This document shows positions 31,867 to 40,431 of a stretch of 64,000 bases of DNA, in pieces. The notes beneath the pieces were generated by a model. The model did no database searches, was not told the DNA's origin, and worked only from the letters and a program-made list of their open reading frames with translations. The position numbers and the translations under genes were made by a program. The stretch's first letter is position 1, and each line of letters opens with the position of its first letter. The stretch lies in contig NZ_CBDCEO010000013.1 of the NCBI RefSeq assembly GCF_965215815.1, positions 310,001-374,000 on the forward strand. Direction: 5' to 3'. The DNA comes from Poriferisodalis sp965215815 (GTDB lineage: Bacteria > Actinomycetota > Acidimicrobiia > Acidimicrobiales > Poriferisodalaceae).

Positions 31867-34182
31867 GTGTACTCAGCTCTGGGCCAATGGTGCTTCCGCA
31901 ATCCCTGGCGCATCCTGGCTTCGTGGCTGATCTTCGCAGTGGCTGCCGCCGTGCTCGCCGGCACCCTGGGCGCCTCCTACGGCGCGTCGCTTTCGACACC
32001 CGACTCTGAGAGCAGCCGGGGCGCCGACGTGCTCGAAGACCACTTCGGCAGCGTCGGCTCCAACATCAGTGGCACCATCGTGCTCAAGGCCGAATCCGGC
32101 GTGAACGACCCGGCGGTGCGCTCGGCGATGACCGAACTGCTCGCCGCGGTTGATGCCATCGACGAGGTGACGGTCAGCTCGCCCTACGACCGTGACGGCG
32201 GCCTCCGCATCTCCGCCCAAGGACCCGGCACCGGCAAGTACGCCTACGCCGACGTCGAGCTCAGTCGCAGCTTCAATGTGGACGAAGCCGGAATCCTGGG
32301 CCTTGAGATCATCGACCTCATCGATGCCAGCGTGCTGCGTTCCATGGACGGTGTCGAAGTCGAGATGGGTGGTTCCTGGCTGGCCCGCCAGCAGCCGCCC
32401 GAAACCGAGGCCATCGGGCTCGCGTTCGCCGTCTTCGTATTGATCGCGGCCGTCGGCTCGGTGGTTGCCATGGGCGTGACGGTCGGGACGGCCCTCGTCG
32501 GGGTCGGCATCGGCGTGCTGGCCATCACTGCGCTCAGCAACGCCGTGACCATGCCCGAATTCGCACCCACGCTGGGGGTCATGATCGGCCTCGGCGTCGG
32601 CATCGACTACGCGCTGATCATCCTGAACCGCTTCCGGGAGTGGGTCAGCAAGGGGCTCGAACCTTCCGAGGCCGTGGGTGCAGCGCTGGACTCCGCGGGC
32701 CGTTCGGTGGTGTTTGCCGGCGCAACGGTGGTGGTAGCGCTGCTGGGTCTGCTGCTCATGGGCCTGCCCTTCGTAGCCGGTATCGGGCTCTCAGCGGCTG
32801 TCACAGTCGCGATCGTGATGATCGGCTCGATCACCGTGCTTCCCGCCGTGCTGGGCCTGGTCGGTGACCGCATGACAACCACCAGGGTTCGCGGCATCGC
32901 CGCCGCAGCGCTGGTGGCAGTCGCCCTGCTGGGCCTCGGCGCCGGCATCCGCCCTTTGGTTGCCGGGCTCCCCGCGGCCGTTGCGGTGCTGATTGCCGGA
33001 GCGTTCGGCGGCACCCGCAACCCGCTGCGCCGCATCCTGCGACACCGCAAGCCGAAGGCGTTGCGGGACACCGCGTGGTACCGCCTGAGCCGGGTCGTCC
33101 AGGCGCGCCCGTGGTTGTTCGCGTTGGGAGGCACCGCAGTGCTCCTCCTGCTGGCGGCCCCGGTGCTGAGCCTGCGACTCGGCTTCTCCGACGAAGGCAA
33201 CTTCTCGCCCGACACCACCACACGCAAGGCGTACGACCTGCTGGCCGAGGGATTCGGCCCAGGTGCGAACGGCCTGCTGTTCATCGTCGCCGAGACATCC
33301 GCCCCGGCCGATCTCGGGACGCTCAACGGGCTGTCGGGGGCGCTGAACCAAACCGCCGGCGTCGTTTTCGCGTCGCCGGCGGTGCCGAGCCCCGACGGCG
33401 GTGCGGCGTTGATCCGGGTTCAGCCGGCCACTGGACCGCAGGACGCCGCGACCGAGACGCTGGTGAACGAGCTACGCGATGACGTGATTCCTGCCACCCT
33501 TGACGGCACCGACGTCGAAGCCCTGGTCGGCGGCGCAGTGGCGTTCCAGATCGACTTCAGCGACTACCTCTCCGGGCGGATGCTGATCTTCTTCGCCGCA
33601 GTGCTAGGAGCGTCGTTCCTGCTGCTGATGGCCGTGTTCCGCTCGCTCATCGTGCCGCTCAAGGCCGTCGTCATGAACATGCTGTCGATCGGCGCGGCGT
33701 ACGGCGTGCTGGTGGCCGTTTTCCAGTGGGGATGGTTTGCCGGCGTGCTCGGAATCGAGGCGGCGCCGATCGAGCCGTTCATCCCGATGATGCTCTTCGC
33801 GGTCCTGTTCGGGCTGTCGATGGACTACGAAGTTTTCCTGCTGTCGCGCATGAAAGAGGAGTACGAGCGCACCGGCGACCCGGTCAACTCCGTCGCCGAC
33901 GGCCTCGCCGCCACCGCCAGGGTCATCACTGCCGCGGCGGCGATCATGGTGGTGGTCTTTGGCAGCTTCGTGCTGGAAGACAACCGGGTCGTCAAGCTGT
34001 TCGGCATGGGTCTGGCCACGGCGATCGCCATTGACGCGACGCTGGTGCGGATGCTCATCGTGCCTTCCACCATGGAATTGCTCGGTGCTCGCAACTGGTG
34101 GCTGCCTCGCTGGCTCGACCGGATCATCCCGAATTTCCGCATCGAAGGCGAACTTCCGGAGCCCTCCGAGCAACCTCGCTGA
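31867..34182 (+). CDS. MMPL-family RND transporter
   Basis: A 771-residue transporter starting at GTG 31867 with a strong RBS (GGAAGGAAG). It has the RND duplication: an N-terminal helix, a large extracellular loop, then 5-6 helices, repeated. The two energy-coupling segments GLGVGIDYALIILNRFREW and FGLSMDYEVFLLSRMKEEY are the MMPL signature. Such proteins export lipids or hydrophobic compounds in actinobacteria. The C-terminal tail is short. It may follow Ppx/GppA in one transcript, with a 154-bp gap. Confidence 0.9.
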   Translation: MYSALGQWCFRNPWRILASWLIFAVAAAVLAGTLGASYGASLSTPDSESSRGADVLEDHFGSVGSNISGTIVLKAESGVNDPAVRSAMTELLAAVDAIDEVTVSSPYDRDGGLRISAQGPGTGKYAYADVELSRSFNVDEAGILGLEIIDLIDASVLRSMDGVEVEMGGSWLARQQPPETEAIGLAFAVFVLIAAVGSVVAMGVTVGTALVGVGIGVLAITALSNAVTMPEFAPTLGVMIGLGVGIDYALIILNRFREWVSKGLEPSEAVGAALDSAGRSVVFAGATVVVALLGLLLMGLPFVAGIGLSAAVTVAIVMIGSITVLPAVLGLVGDRMTTTRVRGIAAAALVAVALLGLGAGIRPLVAGLPAAVAVLIAGAFGGTRNPLRRILRHRKPKALRDTAWYRLSRVVQARPWLFALGGTAVLLLLAAPVLSLRLGFSDEGNFSPDTTTRKAYDLLAEGFGPGANGLLFIVAETSAPADLGTLNGLSGALNQTAGVVFASPAVPSPDGGAALIRVQPATGPQDAATETLVNELRDDVIPATLDGTDVEALVGGAVAFQIDFSDYLSGRMLIFFAAVLGASFLLLMAVFRSLIVPLKAVVMNMLSIGAAYGVLVAVFQWGWFAGVLGIEAAPIEPFIPMMLFAVLFGLSMDYEVFLLSRMKEEYERTGDPVNSVADGLAATARVITAAAAIMVVVFGSFVLEDNRVVKLFGMGLATAIAIDATLVRMLIVPSTMELLGARNWWLPRWLDRIIPNFRIEGELPEPSEQPR

Positions 34183-34215
34183 GCGAGGACGGCACAGCCG
34201 CTGAGCCCGCGACAG

Positions 34216-34680
34216 TCAATCGGCAACGAAATCGGCGACCTCCGCCCCACTGGCGCGCATCAGCTCGCTGGGCGTGAGCTCGAACACCGTGTCGGGCGTC
34301 CCGGCCGCCGCCCACACGGTGTCGTAGACCAGCAGCGCTCGGTCCGCCACTGCCCGCAGCGGCCGAGCATGGCCGAACGGGGGCGTTCCGCCGATCGCAT
34401 AGCCAGTGGCTTCCCGCACCCCATCGGCGTCGGCTCGCGTGATCGTGCCGCCGAGCACCGCCCCGAGCCGCGCTGTGTCCACACGGTTGGAACCCGATGT
34501 CAGCGCCAGCACGGCCTCGCCGTCGCAAAGGAACACGAGCGACTTCACGATCTGGCCCAGCTCGCAGCCCACTGCAGCAGCCGCTTGCACGGCCGTGCGC
34601 GTGCCGTCGGGAAAGCGCAGGATCTCCGGCGCCATCCCCACCTCGCGAGCTCCGGCCAGGAACCGCTCGCGAGCATTCAC
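34216..34680 (-). CDS. YbaK/ProX-type aminoacyl-tRNA deacylase
   Basis: A 154-residue protein from GTG 34680, preceded by AGGAGGGG at good spacing. The YbaK fold is shown by GCELGQIVKSLVFLCDGEAV with its conserved Lys, LALTSGSNRVDTARL, REATGYAIGGTPPFGHARPL and LVYDTVWAAAGTPDTVFELT. It should clear mischarged tRNA (Cys-tRNA-Pro or Ala-tRNA-Pro type) in the cytoplasm. It converges with the MMPL gene. Confidence 0.9.
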   Translation of the reverse strand: MNARERFLAGAREVGMAPEILRFPDGTRTAVQAAAAVGCELGQIVKSLVFLCDGEAVLALTSGSNRVDTARLGAVLGGTITRADADGVREATGYAIGGTPPFGHARPLRAVADRALLVYDTVWAAAGTPDTVFELTPSELMRASGAEVADFVAD

Positions 34681-34824
34681 CCGTCGTCCCCTCCTGCTTC
34701 CGCGCAGCACGATGGGCTGGCATGGGCTGCGTTCATCGTGCGGCATTGATGGTGGGTGTTGTCTGTCGCCCGACAATTGTGAGCGCGGCACGCAGCGTCA
34801 TCGACACGACACTGGCGGCAACAC

Positions 34825-36156
34825 TCAGCCACGAGCAATCGACTCGACGACGGCGGTAGCGATCCGCTGCGCCGCTGCGCTCGGCCACAGCGCCTCGATC
34901 CGATCATTGGGCAGCCGCGCAATCCATCGATCAACATTGGGTAGCTCCAACGTCAGCTCGGCGACGCCAGGCGAGTTCCTGTCGTCTCGAAACCACATGC
35001 GGTTGCCAGCAGGGTCCGGCATTGACCAGAAGATCGACGGGCCGCCCGCGATTCCACGAGAGTTCCTGACCTCATAGCTGCGGAATCCCGTCCATGCGAG
35101 GAAACGTCTGCTGGGCAAACCAGGAACGTTCGCATCAATGCGGAAGAGCCAGGAGTTGGCCTCTGGATCGCTCTGCGACAAAGCGGCGTAGTCATCAACG
35201 GAGAGTTCCGCGTCGTACCAACGGGTGGACACGGTTCCACGGTCCCCAACCGAGGAATTGAGTGCGTCTTCAACCAGAGAGAACAGCAGCCGAACTGCGT
35301 CGTTCCAAATCGCTGCCTGACGCTCTTGGGCCTTCAGCAGCTCCGCATGCGCCTTGTCGTAGCCCTGTTGGGCCGTCGCCGCACGCTCCAAGTCGCGCAA
35401 TGCGTCCTCGGCACGAAGCAAGATCAATTCGGCGATGAGCTCAAGGTTGCCACCGAGGTCGGACTCCGCAAGAGCCTCGTAGTAGCGGAGCCGGTCTTTG
35501 CGGCGGATGATGACGCTCGGGAAGCCTCCCCTCACGAGTTCTAGGTTCATGACTGCCCGAGATGTGCGCCCGTTGCCATCAGTGAAGGGATGAATGTGGG
35601 TCAGCCATGCGTGCAGGACGACCGCTCGCAGGAGCGCGGACGCGTCTGCGTTTGCAACGGACCAGCGTTCCCAATCTTCGATCCCAGACATCACTTCGTC
35701 CCATGTGGACGGAGGCTCGTGCGGTGAGCCCGCGATGATGACGGGTGTGGAGCGAAAAAGGCCAGCACCAGCACCTTCACCGAGCACCAAGGAATGCAAC
35801 TCCTTCACTTGATCGATGGACGTAGGCGACGGATCTTGGGCCAATTCGACGACGCGTTCTAGCGCCCGGGACAGATTCACAGCGTCAGCCGAGTAGGCCG
35901 GGTCGTGACCGGTGATGGTGATGCCGCGCAGCACCGCCATCTGGGTCTCTCCGACACCGAGCGTGCTGCCCTCAATCGCATTCGATTCGGCGATTTGCTC
36001 AAAACGCTTGTCGCCGAAGTAGGCGCGAAGTGTCTGCTGGGTGAGATGCCCTTGCGAGCGCAGCAATTCCACCCGTTCGTGGAGCCGCGCAGCGCGCTCA
36101 AAGACCCACCCGGCAGTGGACTCAAGGCTGTACGGGCTGCCGGTGAGGTCAATCAT
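34825..36156 (-). CDS. Fic-family protein with C-terminal extension
   Basis: A 443-residue protein from ATG 36156. The active-site motif HPFTDGNGRTSR is complete, and IAESNAIEGSTLG upstream is the autoinhibitory (S/T)xxxE(G/N) helix. Unlike the Fic protein at 21377, the C-terminal ~150 residues form a separate region with GDRGTVSTRWYDAELSVDDY and FRIDANVPGLPSRRFLAWTG that I do not recognise; it could sense a ligand or target. AMP transfer to a protein hydroxyl is the expected activity. No antitoxin partner is visible. Confidence 0.85.
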   Translation of the reverse strand: MIDLTGSPYSLESTAGWVFERAARLHERVELLRSQGHLTQQTLRAYFGDKRFEQIAESNAIEGSTLGVGETQMAVLRGITITGHDPAYSADAVNLSRALERVVELAQDPSPTSIDQVKELHSLVLGEGAGAGLFRSTPVIIAGSPHEPPSTWDEVMSGIEDWERWSVANADASALLRAVVLHAWLTHIHPFTDGNGRTSRAVMNLELVRGGFPSVIIRRKDRLRYYEALAESDLGGNLELIAELILLRAEDALRDLERAATAQQGYDKAHAELLKAQERQAAIWNDAVRLLFSLVEDALNSSVGDRGTVSTRWYDAELSVDDYAALSQSDPEANSWLFRIDANVPGLPSRRFLAWTGFRSYEVRNSRGIAGGPSIFWSMPDPAGNRMWFRDDRNSPGVAELTLELPNVDRWIARLPNDRIEALWPSAAAQRIATAVVESIARG

Positions 36157-36282
36157 CGCTTCCGCACTTCCGCTCGCGCGCACACGTCGGCGAAGCTACA
36201 TGGCCCCTTAAGCGATCAAAGGCGAGCGTCAGCTTGTCCGTGCGGTAGCTAGGGCTCCTGCCCGTGTGAACAAGCCGGTCGG

Positions 36283-37332
36283 CTACTCAGCCCACGCCTT
36301 GATCTGAGAGATGACCTCGAGGGGGTTCTCGGTCTCGGGTGGGATGTCGATGTCGAGGTAGCTCACACCTACCGAGCGGTACACCTCGACACGCTCCTTT
36401 ACCCGCTCGGGATCGCCGGTGAGGCTCGCACGGTCCACGTAGTCGGCAGGCACCGCGGCGAATGCCTCGTCGCGCTTGCCGGTCAGGAACAGGTCCTGGA
36501 TCTTCTCCGCCTCCTCCACATAGCCGTAGCGCTTGAACAGGTCGTTGTAGAAGTTCTTGTCGCGTGCGCCCATTCCGCCCACGTAGAAGCCGACGTTGTT
36601 CCGCACACCCGTGCGCACCGAATCGACCATCGGGCCGTCGCCGAGCGCCACGGTGCCGCCGGCCACGATCTGCAGGTCGCCGAGGTCGTCGGCCCGGCGG
36701 GAACCGCCGGTCTCCAAAGCCTCGCCCCACACCTCGTTGAACTTCTCGGGAAGGAAATGAATCGGCTGCCAGACGTTGGCCAGCTCTGCGGTCAGCTCGA
36801 CGTTGCGCGGCCCGATCGAAGCCACCGCAATCGGGATGTCCTGGCGATACGGCTTGCCCATGCGCTTGAGCGGCTTGCCCAACCCGCTGCCCTCGCCCTC
36901 GGGCAGGGGCAGGCTGATGGCCCGGCCGTCGTGGACAACCCTTTCGCCTGACCACACCTTGCGGCAGATCTCGATCACGTCACGGGTGCGCCCGAGCGGC
37001 TTCGAGAAGGGCACGCCGTGCCAGCCTTCGATCACCTGCGGTCCCGAGGTGCCGAGGCCGAGGATGAAGCGGCCTTCGGAGAGGGTGTCGATCGTCATTG
37101 CCGTCTGGGCGATGATGGTTGGGCTGCGCGAGTAGATCGGCAGGATGCCGGTCATCAATTGGACGCGCTCGGTCTTGGCCGCGACGTACGCAAGGGTGGA
37201 GACCAGGTCGAAGCCGTAGATCTCGCCGCCCCACAGCATGTCGACGCCGGCCGCTTCGAGATCGGCCACATGCCGACTCAGCCGCTTGGGATCCAAGCTC
37301 GCACCGGCTCCAATCGCCATGGATATCTTCAT
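36283..37332 (-). CDS. F420-type LLM flavin-dependent oxidoreductase
   Basis: A 349-residue luciferase-like monooxygenase-fold protein. KISMAIGAGASLDPKRLSRH begins the barrel; MLWGGEIYGFDLVSTLAYVA, LSEGRFILGLGTSGPQVIEG and IPIAVASIGPRNVELTAELA are typical for F420-dependent actinobacterial members. It probably transfers hydride between F420H2 and an unknown substrate. It is divergent from the acyl-CoA dehydrogenase at 37404. Confidence 0.87.
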   Translation of the reverse strand: MKISMAIGAGASLDPKRLSRHVADLEAAGVDMLWGGEIYGFDLVSTLAYVAAKTERVQLMTGILPIYSRSPTIIAQTAMTIDTLSEGRFILGLGTSGPQVIEGWHGVPFSKPLGRTRDVIEICRKVWSGERVVHDGRAISLPLPEGEGSGLGKPLKRMGKPYRQDIPIAVASIGPRNVELTAELANVWQPIHFLPEKFNEVWGEALETGGSRRADDLGDLQIVAGGTVALGDGPMVDSVRTGVRNNVGFYVGGMGARDKNFYNDLFKRYGYVEEAEKIQDLFLTGKRDEAFAAVPADYVDRASLTGDPERVKERVEVYRSVGVSYLDIDIPPETENPLEVISQIKAWAE

Positions 37333-37403
37333 CGATGTACTCCATCCGCTGGGGGGTCGGCGCGCATGTTAGAAGCAACACCACACCGACGTCAGGCCAA
37401 CGC

Positions 37404-38612
37404 ATGAGCGATGCCACGCACACGGATACCAGCAAAGTCCCGAATGACCCCTCAGTCGACGACACCGCCGACGAGATCATCGACACGTTGCGTCGCTGGG
37501 TGGACGACGTTGTCGTGCCGGGATCGTCGGCGCTGGAGCTTGCCGACGAGTACCCCACCGAGATGGCCACCCAGATGGAGGCATTCGGTCTGTTCGGCGC
37601 GACCATCGGCGAATCGCACGGCGGCCTCGACCTCGACCACCTCACCTATGCGCGGGTGATCGAGGAACTCTCACGGGGCTGGATGTCGCTCGCAGGCATC
37701 GTCAACAGCCATCTGATCTGCGCCAAGCTCATCTCGCAGTTCGGCACCGCAGAGCAACAGGACCGCTCGCTAACGCGGATGGCCACCGGCAAGCTGCGCG
37801 GCTGTTTCTCGCTGTCGGAGCCCGACAGCGGCTCCGACGCCGCCGCCCTGCGCTGCCGAGCCGTCCGCGACGGTGACGAGTTCGTCATCAACGGCACGAA
37901 GATGTGGGTCACCAACGGCGAGCGCGCGGGCATCGTGGCGCTGTTGGCGCGCGTGCCCGAAGGCGACGCGTCCGGCAGCTCGGGCATCACCTGCTTCCTG
38001 GTGGACAAGACGCCGGGGAAGACCTCGGGCGGCATCACCGTCAGCCGCAAGATCGACAAGATCGGGTACCGGGGCCTCGAGACCGTCGAGATGTCCTACG
38101 TGGACCACCGCGTGCCCGCCGACCGGGTACTCGGCGGAGATAAGGGAATCGGCAACGGTCTGCGCTGGGCACTCGCCGCGCTGGAGCTGGGCCGCATCAA
38201 CGTGGCGGCCCGGGGAGTGGGCGTGGCCCAGGCCGCCTACGACGCTTCCGTGGCCTACGCGAAACAACGTGAGGCCTTCGGCAAGCCCATAGCGAAGCAC
38301 CAGGCCATCGCCTTCAAGATCGCCGAGATGGCCACCAAGCTGCACGCGGCGCGCCTCATGACCTACGACGCCGCACGCAAAGCCGATGCCGGCGAACGGG
38401 TTGATCTCGCCGCGGGCATGGCCAAGCTGTTCGCCTCGGAGACGGCCGCCGAGCTGGCGCTGGACGCCATGCGCATCCACGGCGGCAACGGATATTCCAC
38501 CGAATACCCCGTGGAGCGCTTCTACCGCGACGCCCCGCTGATGATCATCGGCGAGGGCACGAGCGAGATCCAGAAGCTCGTCATCAGCCGCGTCCTGCTC
38601 GCCGACGACTGA
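37404..38612 (+). CDS. Acyl-CoA dehydrogenase (short/medium-chain type)
   Basis: A 402-residue acyl-CoA dehydrogenase. LRGCFSLSEPDSGSDAAALR, FVINGTKMWVTNGERAG and AMRIHGGNGYSTEYPVERFYRD are family signatures. The C-terminal IIGEGTSEIQKLVISRVL retains the Glu of the canonical EGT catalytic-base motif, in contrast to the dehydrogenase at 23846-25096. It oxidises an acyl-CoA to the 2-enoyl-CoA with FAD. ATG 37404 is the start closest to the folded domain; the open frame further upstream overlaps the divergent gene. Confidence 0.92.
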   Translation: MSDATHTDTSKVPNDPSVDDTADEIIDTLRRWVDDVVVPGSSALELADEYPTEMATQMEAFGLFGATIGESHGGLDLDHLTYARVIEELSRGWMSLAGIVNSHLICAKLISQFGTAEQQDRSLTRMATGKLRGCFSLSEPDSGSDAAALRCRAVRDGDEFVINGTKMWVTNGERAGIVALLARVPEGDASGSSGITCFLVDKTPGKTSGGITVSRKIDKIGYRGLETVEMSYVDHRVPADRVLGGDKGIGNGLRWALAALELGRINVAARGVGVAQAAYDASVAYAKQREAFGKPIAKHQAIAFKIAEMATKLHAARLMTYDAARKADAGERVDLAAGMAKLFASETAAELALDAMRIHGGNGYSTEYPVERFYRDAPLMIIGEGTSEIQKLVISRVLLADD

Positions 38613-38720
38613 GTCCCGCCTCGTGCTGCGAGGAGCGAGCGGCCGACCGATCCTGCTGCTGCGCGCCTAGCTTGGCGCACGAGCGCTGGAGGGTGCTCGA
38701 CGAAGCCGGAGGAATGTGCA

Positions 38721-40322
38721 GTGGCAGACCGGAAGTCCTTCTGGGCGTGGTGCTTGGAGTCCGAAGAGCCGACCGATGCCGAGCGGGCGGCGCTGGCAGC
38801 GAAGCTGTCGACCCAGTACGGCACTGAGATCACGGCAAAGCCGGTGCCCTCGGTCGACGACGCCCACCTGCGCGCGCCGCGCATCCCGATTCCGGACTCG
38901 GTCGCGGACTGGTGCTCGGTAAGCACCTACGACCGTGCCCGCTACGCCTACGGCGCCCACTTCACCGAGCGTGTGCGGGCCTTCAACCTGGACTTCCCCA
39001 ATCCGCCCGACGTCGTGGCGCACCCTCGCAACGAGACCGAGGTGGAAGCCACGCTCGACTGGTGCGATGCCAACGGCTACATCGCCGTGCCCTACGGAGG
39101 CGGATCGTCGGTGGTCTGGGGTCTCGCACCCCCCGAAGACCGCGGTCCCACCGTCATCATCTCGCTGGACCAACTCGACCAAGTGCTCGAGATCGACGAC
39201 GTGTCGCGGGCGGCTCGCATCCAAGCCGGTGTCTTCGGACCGCATCTCGAAGACCAGCTGCGCCCCAGCGGACACACGCTGCGCCACTTCCCGCAGTCGT
39301 TCCGGTTCTCGACGCTCGGCGGCTGGATCGCCACCCGCTCCGGCGGCCACTACGCCACCAACCACACCCACATCGACGAGTTCGTGGAGTCGACGCGGAT
39401 GATCACACCATCGGGCTGGTGGGAGTCGCGCCGCCTGCCGGGCTCGGGAGCGGGCCCCAGCCCCGACCGCATGGTGATCGGTTCGGAAGGCATCTACGGG
39501 ATCATCACCGAGGCGTGGATGCGCATCCAGAAGCGGCCCACGTTCCGCGCCACAGCCGGCATCACTTTCCCATCGTGGGAAGCCGGGTACGGCGCCGTGC
39601 GACACCTTGTCCAGGCGAAGCTGTGGCCGGCCAATCTGCGAATCCTCGACCCCGCGGAGGCTGGCCGTGCCGCCGGGATGGACGGCGAGCACGCACTGGT
39701 CATCGTGTCGTTCGAGTCAGCAGAGCTGACCCAGCGCCACAACATCACACAAGCCGCCGAGATCGCACGCAGTTGCGGTGGGCACCTTCCTGACGACGAG
39801 ATCCAAATCGACGACGGCACGGGGACGCCGACGGGCCGCGGCGGTGCCGTCGGGGCATGGCGCAGTGCGTTCATCGGCGTCGGCAATGGTGTCGAGACCT
39901 CGCTGGGCCTCATCAATGACACCTTCGAGACGGCGATCACCTGGGACCAGTGGCCCGAATTCGACGCCGTCGTGCGCGAGAAGGTAGGGGCGGTGCTCGC
40001 TGAGGTGTTCGGCGATCACCACTCGCTCTCGTGCCGGTTCACCCACGTCTACACCGACGGCCCGGCTCCGTACTACACGTGGTCAGGCATGGGCACCCAG
40101 GGCGGCGAGCTCGAGCAGTGGCAAACTGTCAAGGACGCCGCCAACGAAGCGCTCGTGTCCGCAGGCGGAACCGCCACCCATCACCATGCGGTGGGCCGAA
40201 TGCACCGGCCGAACGCGTACGACCGCCAGCGCCCCGAGCTGTTCGCCGAGGCCATCCGAGCCGCAAAGAAGCGCCTCGACCCCAACGGCATTCTCAACCC
40301 CGGCGTGCTCATCGACCCATAG
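38721..40322 (+). CDS. FAD-binding oxidase (alkyl-DHAP synthase-like)
   Basis: A 533-residue protein starting at GTG 38721 behind GGAGGAATG. It has a PCMH/FAD_binding_4 domain with VVAHPRNETEVEATLDWCDA, VPYGGGSSVVWGL and HFPQSFRFSTLGGWIATRSGGH, the last typical of alkyldihydroxyacetonephosphate synthase-type enzymes. The C-terminal cap ends in HHHAVGRMHRPNAYDRQRPE and LDPNGILNPGVL. Its exact substrate is unknown; an ether-lipid or lactate/glycolate-type oxidation are both possible. It follows the acyl-CoA dehydrogenase by 108 bp. Confidence 0.85.
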   Translation: MADRKSFWAWCLESEEPTDAERAALAAKLSTQYGTEITAKPVPSVDDAHLRAPRIPIPDSVADWCSVSTYDRARYAYGAHFTERVRAFNLDFPNPPDVVAHPRNETEVEATLDWCDANGYIAVPYGGGSSVVWGLAPPEDRGPTVIISLDQLDQVLEIDDVSRAARIQAGVFGPHLEDQLRPSGHTLRHFPQSFRFSTLGGWIATRSGGHYATNHTHIDEFVESTRMITPSGWWESRRLPGSGAGPSPDRMVIGSEGIYGIITEAWMRIQKRPTFRATAGITFPSWEAGYGAVRHLVQAKLWPANLRILDPAEAGRAAGMDGEHALVIVSFESAELTQRHNITQAAEIARSCGGHLPDDEIQIDDGTGTPTGRGGAVGAWRSAFIGVGNGVETSLGLINDTFETAITWDQWPEFDAVVREKVGAVLAEVFGDHHSLSCRFTHVYTDGPAPYYTWSGMGTQGGELEQWQTVKDAANEALVSAGGTATHHHAVGRMHRPNAYDRQRPELFAEAIRAAKKRLDPNGILNPGVLIDP

Positions 40323-40329
40323 ACGCGAC

Positions 40330-40375
40330 GAGCGGCCGCCGCTGCCGAGATTGCTCCCGGCGGCGACGACCGCTC
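40330..40375. terminator. Candidate bidirectional terminator between convergent genes
   Basis: A nested inverted repeat: outer arms GAGCGG (40330-40335) and CCGCTC (40370-40375), inner arms CCGCCG (40336-40341) and CGGCGG (40358-40363). It sits between the convergent FAD oxidase and lipoprotein genes. There is no T-run, so it is a hairpin with plausible but unproven termination activity. Confidence 0.45.
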
Positions 40376-40431
40376 TGTCTCGCTCAGTCAGTCAGGACTA
40401 GCGGCAGCCCCGACTCTGATGCGGCGCCTGC

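Noticed and set aside
38912..39793. Plus-strand frame of 293 codons in another phase
   Set aside because: Shadow inside the FAD-binding oxidase; the correct phase has GTG with an RBS and the FAD motifs.
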